DNA of 64,000 bases from Hyposmocoma kahamanoa (taxonomy: Eukaryota; Arthropoda; Insecta; Lepidoptera; Cosmopterigidae), in assembly GCF_003589595.1 (NCBI RefSeq), contig NW_020656077.1, positions 4,523,538-4,587,537 of the forward strand. The letters run 5' to 3'. Position 1 is the stretch's first letter. Every line of letters begins with the position of its first letter. Positions 46,301 to 56,001 of the stretch are shown piece after piece. The position numbers were made by a program, and so were the translations under genes. Below the pieces are notes generated by a model, which was not told where the DNA came from, searched no databases, and saw nothing but the letters and a program-made list of their open reading frames with translations.

Positions 46301-49300
46301 ACCCAGAGTCGTTGGTACACTAAGACTGTGTGAGACACAAATGACCTCTTAATGGGTACTATGTGGTTCTATCCTACTGTATAGTATTTAGCTACTTTCA
46401 AATGTGACAAATATGTACCACGGTTCTGAGCTATTACATTATATCGACTAATTTGTAATTGTATTTGTTTCGACGACAGTCGCCATCTGAGGTCCCGGAT
46501 TTGATGTGGATTCGGTTGTGTGTGTGTGTGTTATTCGATCCCCAGCAGATCAGAGCATATTCAATGTAGAAACTTGCCTTGCTGTATTGCCTCGGCTGGG
46601 TGTTTGTGGTACCATCGTTGTTTCCGAATTCCATAACACAAGTGCTTTAGTTACTTTGGAATCCGAGCAACTTATGTGATATTGTCTACTATTTATTAAT
46701 TTATAATTTATTAGAACAAACGAATGAAACTCCCTCATTAAATAAATAAATAAATAAATAACGCACACACTCAACATAGCCCCGCACTAGGGAAACCCTG
46801 TGTCGCGGGTGCCATGGACACACACATAGACAACCACAAATTACACCCAAATTCACGAGAGAAATAATTGTAGGCCATACAAATATTTCTCCCGGCCCGG
46901 GAATCGAACCTGGGACCTCTGCGTGGCAGTCCGGCAATGTAACCGTTCGGCCACGGAGGCAGTTAAATTTGAACAAAAACATTGAACAAAACGTTAATAT
47001 TTCAGTGTATGTTGTAACGTATTCGTTTCTACCCGAGATGTTATGAGTCAAAAGTCACTTAATTGACTCAATTGACAGCTTGACCTTTTGATTTTGCTTT
47101 CTGTTCCGTTTTGTGATGACACAGTCTTTATATTAAGCAGTAACTCGCCTTACTAGAGCGTATATGTTAATACGATTGTTCCACATTACGCTAAAGAATT
47201 CCTTCTCTACCTCTGTAAAACTTAAAAAAAAAGAGGAGGTTCTCAATTCGACTGTATTTTTTTATGTGTACCTTTGTGAACCGATTTCGATTATTCTTTT
47301 TTTGTTAGAAAGAGGGTACATCAGTTGCGGTCACATTCAAACTTGAAGAAGCGTCGTGAATTGTTTCACTTGAAATAGTCCAGTTTAACTTGAGCTTTGC
47401 TATAATGGTCGATAATTTAAAAATTACATATTTAATTACCTATGAAATGTGATTCCGTTTGTTTTTCCCACACCACCGAATGAAACAGCCCCCCGTGGTT
47501 AAAGATATTATCTTTATTACAATAAATACAGAATATTTTTGGAATATACGGAAACGTACACACAGGTCAGTTGCTGGCGCTGTACTATTTCAGCTTTCCA
47601 ATTTGTGATTTCAGTGCAATCGAGAGTTGATATTTAAAAGTGATATAAGGCCCATTTGCCTGATGAGTTGCCAGGGATGGATGGCCCTTATTTCGTCTCC
47701 ATTTCTGGTTATATACTCGATGTTGAGTTATACCTAAGTATATTTTGTTAAAAACTTGGATTTTGTGATTATCTTACTTATAACTTACTATAAACTTAAG
47801 TGTCGCTTAACCTCATAATATAAGTTGCATCCGCCGATGTGTAATTGCACAACGCTGCAATTTTCGAACGGCGGATAGTGTAGCAAAGCGATTAAGCGTT
47901 GCATTGAACAATAATCTATATAAATTATTTCCTTGTGATTTTTTAAGTTAATATAAAAAACATGTGTTTTCAATTATTTTTTGTGGTGCTGGGCGTTGAA
48001 TTTTTTTTATCTTTATTTATTTATTTATTTCCTTTACAATATTCTTTGTGTTGGAAAAAAGAAAATACATTTACAATTACAATTAAAATCTAACATCATA
48101 TCCAAATAACAAAACGAAAATAAATTAATATATTAACTAGTCATTAGTGCAAAATAATTACAATAATACAATAACAATAACGATGTCAAATTAAATGTCA
48201 TCGGCATGGTTCAATACAAATTAAATGCAAAATAATAACAATAATACAATAATGTCAAATAATAATAATCAATAATAATGTCAAATTATGAATCCTTATC
48301 CTCGTTAAATACAATTTAATTTAATGTCACAACAAATTCATCAATACAATAAAATGATTTTTCCAATAAGAAACGTTTCAAACGCTTTTTGAAAGATACG
48401 TGATCTTGTACCATTTTAAGTTCACTAGGGAGACTATTATATATTTTTGTTGTTTGGTATCTAGGGCTATGCTTTATAACTTTGGTGCTATTACACCACG
48501 TCTATCCTTTCTCCTAGTAACAAGCTTGTCTGACTCGATCTCCTTGTTAAATTCAGACGAACATTCATTCACGCCTGTTAACAACTCCAAAATATAGAGA
48601 CAAGGAACTGTTAATATAGATAGTTGTCTAAAATAAGATCTACACGACTCCCAATGTGGAATTCTAGCTACGGTTCTTATTGCTCTTTTCTGAAGAGTGA
48701 AGGCTTTCTTTACATTATAGTCATAGCTGTTACCCCAAAACCTGATGCTATATCTTAAATACGACTCGACTATAGCATGATAAACCATTTTTAATTCGGC
48801 GACAGAGGCTTCATCCCGCAAGGATCGAAGAGCATAGCAAGCTGAACTTATTTTATTTTCTAATTTACTAAGTTCAGGCTGCCAATTTAAATACGAGTCA
48901 ATGTAAATTCCCAAAAACTTTACAGATTCTACCAATGGTATAATTTTATTTGTCATCATAATGTCCATATGTTCGTGGTTTCTAGCAGTTGTTCAGAACA
49001 ATAATACGTTTGTCTTACTCGCGTTAATGACAAGATTGTTATTTTTGAACCAAAAATCGAATGTTGAAAGGACCTCATTAGTTTTGAGCTCAAGGCTTAC
49101 TAAATTTTCAGCTGTTATGACAGCGTTGGTATCGTCTGCAAAAACTACTAATTTTACATTTGAGAACTTGTCTTCAATAAATTTAATTAGGTCATTGGTA
49201 TAAATAATAAATAGAATTGGACCCAAAATAGAGCCCTGTGGTACGCCTCTTTTAATTTTAATTACCCTTGATTTGCACTGCACTAACTCCTCAGACTCAA

Positions 49301-52300
49301 CACTATTGACCTCCACAAATTGGTATCTGTCTATTGTATATGTCTAGCTTGCCTAAGTGGGCGGTGAGCCAAAAGTTTTGGGAACCTATGATCTTGACGA
49401 TAAATTTCTATAACGACCTGGCTCATTCCTAAGTTGCTGTGTCCTGCAGAGTTCATATGTTTTCCATGTATGCTTAATATAAGATCTGTAGCTGTGTACG
49501 TATATGATGCAATTATACATTAAGCGAACTAGCGCGCACGTTTACTACAACTTTCCACTCTTTACTGGACGCTCAAATGCAAGCTGTAAACGTTGCAACT
49601 TGTGTAGACGCGTTATGTAACGCATTGTTACAAAGAGTGTATGTTTAGTATCGCAGCGTGTACGCTCAAAACGACGCCCGACGACGAAGTGTATTTGCGC
49701 CGTAGCGTATTTGATAAGGGTTGGTTCAAACTGCGCGCAAAATCTCACCACACCACGGCAGCACAGCACCTGGGCCGCCCACTAATTACGAATAAATATC
49801 CACAAAATGCTTTTCTTATATATATATAACAATGTAAAACCATTTCAACATAATTAAGACATATGTCGTCACTTCACACAAGACTGAAATATGTGCATAA
49901 CATATTAAAACTATGTATCTGTGAGGTAGCGCTGTTCATCCATCCATCTCACAACTCTGTCCGACGAGAACTTTTTCTTCTAGATTTTTGCGATTAGTTT
50001 TATACATTTTATATATTATGTAATGTTAGTCCACTTATTTAGTTTAGTTTCAGCTTTGTAGATTGTATAGTCAAGTTTTTTAAATATTATTATTATTCCT
50101 GCCACCAGGACTGCCAAGTGCAATCAACAGCACGATGAGCTTAGGCTGTTCTAATTGTAAGAGTCATTATGCCAATCATAAAAAGCTATATGTCCCGGCG
50201 ACCGGCTCAAGCCAATCAATAAGTGTGGTAACCCCCTAAGTGGCATACTTCCGCACGTGATGAATTTGCGCTTAATGTTTCAGGGCGAATTCGGATCTGC
50301 AGCAAACGCTGGAAGGTACCACATCGTGTTCGCGTTCTTCGTGTCGATGATGTTTGCGATATCCCTCGGGTCACTCTTCGGTTATCACTGCTATTTAGTC
50401 GCAAACAACAGGACTACTTTAGGTTGGTATTACTATTCTGTCACGCTTGTACAAGCGTAACAAAACTAATTTACATTTTGTTAGCGTTAGCGAAAAACTT
50501 TATTTACAAAAAATATTATATATCGCACTTATGGTGAAACAAAAGTGTGAAAGTGACTCAACGATGAATAATTGTATATCATGCATTCCATCATTTTTCA
50601 ATAAAGAGCGCAAACCTTATAGAAACATTTAAGAACCCTTAAATTGTGCACAGTAACCTTAAAAACCAAAAATATAACGTTTTCTGTAAACTTTTTCAAA
50701 TGTACGGAAAGGAACAGTTGCACTGGAGCCGCAAGTGCGATATACACTAAATTTGAGCCACCTAGCATTCCAATTGCATATTCTTAAAGGGTTAGATTAC
50801 AAAAGTATTGTTATTGTCGACGTAAAAGTTTTCCCCGTTTTTCAATTCAAATTTTCAATAAGGAAATTACATATGATAAGCCAATTACAAAATTGTATAA
50901 TAGTTTTTGATCAATCATTGTTTAAGCTTAGGGCATTTAAAACTGAAAATGCAAGGTTTTTCGAATTATGTGTCCTGGAGTGCACATTCGAATTATTTGG
51001 CCATTATCCATCAAAGCGAGAACAGGAGAGATCTCAACAATAAGTAAACGAAGATTTAGGGCGCCTTCAAATAAACGCTTATAGAAAGGCTGCAGTGGTA
51101 CTACTATGGCGCTGCAACGTCATGACACTTGCTGTCACAATTATTGAGGCGCTACAGTCGCGCGGCTGCTGCGCCACTGCGTTGCTTCTACAAGCCTTTA
51201 AATAAATCTCGTTTCTCCTGCATTTTGGTAGACCATTGACCTCAGCCGAAACACCAATGTAGTGACAGCAAACGGCCACACAATAATCTATAAATAACTA
51301 CATGGTATAAGCAGGTCTTATGAAACCGGTTTTGTTAAGGCTACCTTGTGTCAGCTTATACTGGTAATGTATAATTGATTGCTGTGAAGTGCGTATAATG
51401 CGTGGGTTTGTAAGTTGTTAACCGCTGAGGGTTTGTAAGTTCGATATTCAAGTTACAGTGCCTGTATGCATTCATCTCGTCTGTTCTAGTTAGGTAGGAC
51501 CCGTTTAAGTGTAGTACTTTTACTTACTGCGCAAGGCTTAAATTGCTTGTAAGTTTGACCGTGGTACCATTCGCTTATAAATTGAACCGGGGCAATTCGA
51601 CTTTCCTGTCCACCTTGTTGTTTTAGAACTTATATTTGTGCGTATTCGTAATATCTTGCCGAAGTAATAATAAGAAATGTTAATGAAAACGATTGTAACC
51701 ATACATACTTTTTAAGCAAATACTATGTGGTGTACACAGACTTGACACCAATAGATGGACCGTACAATTTGTGTAAATTCAGGTTGCATTTTTCATAGAT
51801 AGAATATCGATAAACGTCACATGTGTGCGTCTCTCACATGCTAGGTCTGTTTTCACCTATAAAGGTGATATAGTATAATCTAGTAGTAGGTGGTATAATC
51901 TATAAAGGTTGTCTGTGATTTAAAATTGCTTTGAAATGTTTTTTCTCTTACGTTCAACTTAAACTGTTTTTAACATTCAAGTATACTGTAGATGTAAATA
52001 GTAGTTTAGCACTAGAAGTGATGATGTTGAATGCTCGGGCACTGCAGAGTCGTTCTTTTCGCAGATATGTTAAGAGACACGCGAGAAAAAAGGAAACAAC
52101 TTAACAGACAGCTCTTCAACCACATCACTTCAATATCTCATTTCAGACGTAAGCAAGTCGAAAATGTTCGTCTTGTTAGAGTATTACTTTGTCGGTTGAA
52201 GATTAGATACTGCAAATAGTTGAAACGAAGTTTGTTATTGTTGATCAACCCTTGTACATCACGGTATACATAGAAAAATGTTGACTTAAATCAAGTTAGC

Positions 52301-55300
52301 CTGTCAAGATATTTGGTGGAATCAGTCACAACATGATTTAAAAAATTTTAAATGGTTGCTGCAATCATTAAAATTTTTGATGTAATCATTGTGTTTGCTA
52401 GCCTTAGAATACGTTACAAGGAAACAAGTTATAAGACCGCCTTAAACAACATCTTGTTTATTCCAATCACGTTGTTTTACCAGTGCATATTCTAGTAAGT
52501 AAATTAAACTGACAAGTAGAAGAATCGTCATAGACAATCATAGCATGGTATAATAATACAAGTATGGTAATTCAGTACATATGTAGCAGCTTGTCTTGTA
52601 TGCGTGTTCGCGTTGCATACCACTGATCGTCTCACGCACCTTTCAAAATTTAAACCACTTGACGCCATGTGGGAAAAATAAACTAGGAAACTACTAAACC
52701 ACTTTCGGTAATTAAAATTGTACTTTGAAACTTTAGGTTAGTAGTCTAGCGTGCAACCGCACTAAGAGCATTGAGTCTCTCAAGCGGCCTTTGTTCTCTA
52801 CAGATACTTTTCGAATGACTGCAGTTTGTAAATAAGACATTATTGTTTTTGGTAAAAGCTGTCATAAATGTCCCGGCAACACAATCAGCAATGCAGCCGG
52901 AAAGCCGTGATGGTGTAATAAGTAATTTAATTGACATTCATTCATCCCAATTTATGCGTAATACTAGCGGGAATTGGCATGGGAAACTATTTTTTTCGGA
53001 CTTACAAATACACCCCACTACAAATTTCTTTATTGTTTTGTTTTCAACTGATAGAAATCCGAGACGGCCAAAACACAAAAATCGTTTATAGATAAAATGG
53101 TTGTGTTTTTAACCGACTTCAAAAAAGGAGGAGGTTCTCAATTCGTCTGTATGTTTTTTTGTATGTATGTTACGCGATAACGCCGGTATTTGTGAACCGA
53201 TTTTCATGATTCTTTTTTTGTTGGAAAGGGGGTACTTCCATAGTGGTCCCATTTCATTTTGAAGAAAATCATCCACCTCAAAGGATGGCTGTTCACGCAT
53301 GAAGATTCATTTTTATAAATAGCGCCTAACTTTAATTTAGGAGCAATTACTTTAATGGTTGATTTTGCTATTTCTCCAATTCAAGGCGTTTTTCTCTCAA
53401 TATACTTTGAGTAGTGAGAACCGATTTTTATTATCTCTAGTGTCAAGTCCTGTATAGTGGCAAACTAGGGGATATTTCAATAAAACTTAGCAAATAGACG
53501 TAATTCCACGTACTTTTGAGGTCGGTTTTTTTAGTACTCTGTACTGATCATGTATATTTGTCTTTTCAAACTCATCAAAAAAGATCCGAAAAAAAATGTT
53601 GTATCTAATTTGTAGCAATCGTGAAAACCTAAGAATTCGGTATTTGTTTGTTATTGTCTATTATAGCTAAAAAGCTATATGTCATTAGTAAAAAATAATT
53701 TCACGACACTGCTGCCATTTGATATTTGTCCCGTGGCTACTGCCGTATGTTATCAAAGTCAAAGAATCGTTTATTCCATAGATAAAATAAGTTTACATTT
53801 GAAAACGTCACATTTAAGCTACTGCTTGTTCACTACGCTCACTTCCCTGAGAAAAACGGGCAAGATACTAGGGATTGCTCTTTTCAAATAAACTTAAATG
53901 CTATCGAATACACTTTGAATCGAATTTGTGTGGAATTTAGAGCCATATCGTCTTTCCATACATTTTTATCTAACACGTAGTCTTCAAAATTGTAATACGA
54001 CTTTTCAATCGAAATATTTTTTATGTAGTTTTTAAACTTAGGAAATTATAATGTTAATATATGCTCCGGAATCTTATTGCAAAAACGTATACAGGTCCCC
54101 ATAAAAAAGTTGTTTACCTTGGTTAAACGAAATCGTGGTGCCATGAGTTTGGACTTATCTCTAAGGTTAATATTATAATTGTGGATATCCTCTTTCTTAT
54201 TGAAATTATGTAAATTTTTACGGGCATATAAAATATTTGAGTAAATGTACTGTGATGCCACAGTCATGATACCAGTCTCCCTAAACTTTTCTCTGAGAGA
54301 AACCCGAGAACGAATCGCTCGTTTTTAACCGACTTCAAAAAAAGGAGGAGGTTCTCAATTCGACTGTATGTCTTTTTTCTTTTTTTTTGTATGTATGTTA
54401 CGCGATAACTCAGGTATTTTTGCAATACAAATATGGTTTGAATGTCCCGCCGCGGCTTCTCCCATTTCGAACTTAGTTACTTTGCGATTGTACGGTTCAT
54501 GCGGTCACAAGATACGTTCACACTAGATCACCATTGTTGTGGCGATTCGCGACCCTGCGTATTTGACATACCCATTAGTTTTCATAGGGGTAACCCTATG
54601 AAAACTAATGGGTAGTGCGTAAGCACGGCATTTACACTTTACCATGCGGCGCGACAGCTGCGTGTAAATTTTAGTTACAGTGACTTCAGTGAATCACCGT
54701 ATGAGAACCGCCTTGAACGGCGTAGATAATTGAGTAATTAAATTGCTAAAGCAAGCAGTAAAATGGTATTGAACAAAAACGATGATATTGGCGATTATAT
54801 CATATATGTTATAAGGTCGCGTAGGTAGAGGACGTGGAAATCTAGAATAGAGCTAGCATTTAGTGAACTAAGTAACACAAAGCGCCGAGCATCCGAGACT
54901 AAAAGCGAATATTGCTTTCAGATGCGCTTGAAAATTACCAAGGCCGTTGCTGTACCCCAGGGAAAAGGGTCATAGCACATGCTATCAAGCAGTTGACCGA
55001 GGGTAAACTGCAGTCATTTGACAAAAAAATCTGTAGATCGTTTAAACCATATGTTGTGTTAAATTTGTATTGAATTGATATTCAATTATTTTTTGTAAAA
55101 TTGCTCTACTAGTTTGTTATAATTATTAATACAAAGATCGACACGTAGAAAAAATTCTTATAATCCGGCCGGATTCGAGTCGACGTCGCCTAGCAAACCG
55201 TGCCAAACATTATGCCAACTAAGCCACGAAACGAACCAGCGGATCTCACGAATTTTTCTATGTGCTTATTGACGGATCTTTTGTATTTGGTTTTCAACGA

Positions 55301-55958
55301 CTTGTTAACCAACTATGAGAAATCTATGAAAGTGTTAGCTTGTTGGCCTACTCACTGGTTTGTTTGGAGACTCTTTCCTATCAATCGGGTTTGATTTAGG
55401 CACAGATGAAGAATTAATTTTTAGGTACCAAGTGATGAAAACTTGCTCATATATTTTTCATAATGCAGATAATGTCTTATCTTGGTTTATAGGTACGGTT
55501 GCGTAGGTGAACCCCTTTGGAAAAACAGGTCTTTGTCAGTGGAGGGATTTTACATTAAATAGTAATGGTACCGATGATGACATGGAAATTGTTCTTGATC
55601 CTTGGTACTTCGGTATAAATAATAATAATATGTTTATTTCTCCACAAAAACACCTTCAGAAGGTTCTCAGTAATTTAAGAAATATTAACAGCTTTTTGTA
55701 GGAGCTGGTGCATGTTAAAGGCTTAACACCTGTACTACAAAGTCACCAGGCCCTCACCCTTGGGAATAATACATACTATATTATGGCATTACTAAGAAAA
55801 TATTAAACACTGTAAGAGAGAAACAAAATATGAAAAATATAAAAGTAAAGAATTTTTACACTTATACACTATTGAACTTTAGATAGATGAATTTAATTAT
55901 AAATTGTACTTTTAAACTGAAAGTAAAACTTAAATTTAAAATGAGTTTATGTGGACAG

Positions 55959-56001
<43 letters not shown>

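Larger units (their letters stand above)
37149..50283. other. DHHC gene intron 4 (13.1 kb)
   Basis: A repeat-filled intron. It holds the family G MITEs (37748, 43524, 50196), three S1/S2-type SINEs in sense or antisense, a LINE reverse transcriptase relic (48010-49320), a duplicated ~360 bp block (45531 and 47352) and a candidate 42-nt exon (44604-44645). From 38000 to 40300 and from 40500 to 42000 nothing is recognised. The 89-codon frame at 39775-40041 has no homology I know and is probably chance. Confidence 0.6.

Noticed and set aside
55200..55394. Possible piggyBac-like transposase fragment
   Set aside because: A weak resemblance only; no catalytic Asp motifs and no TTAA ends could be placed.
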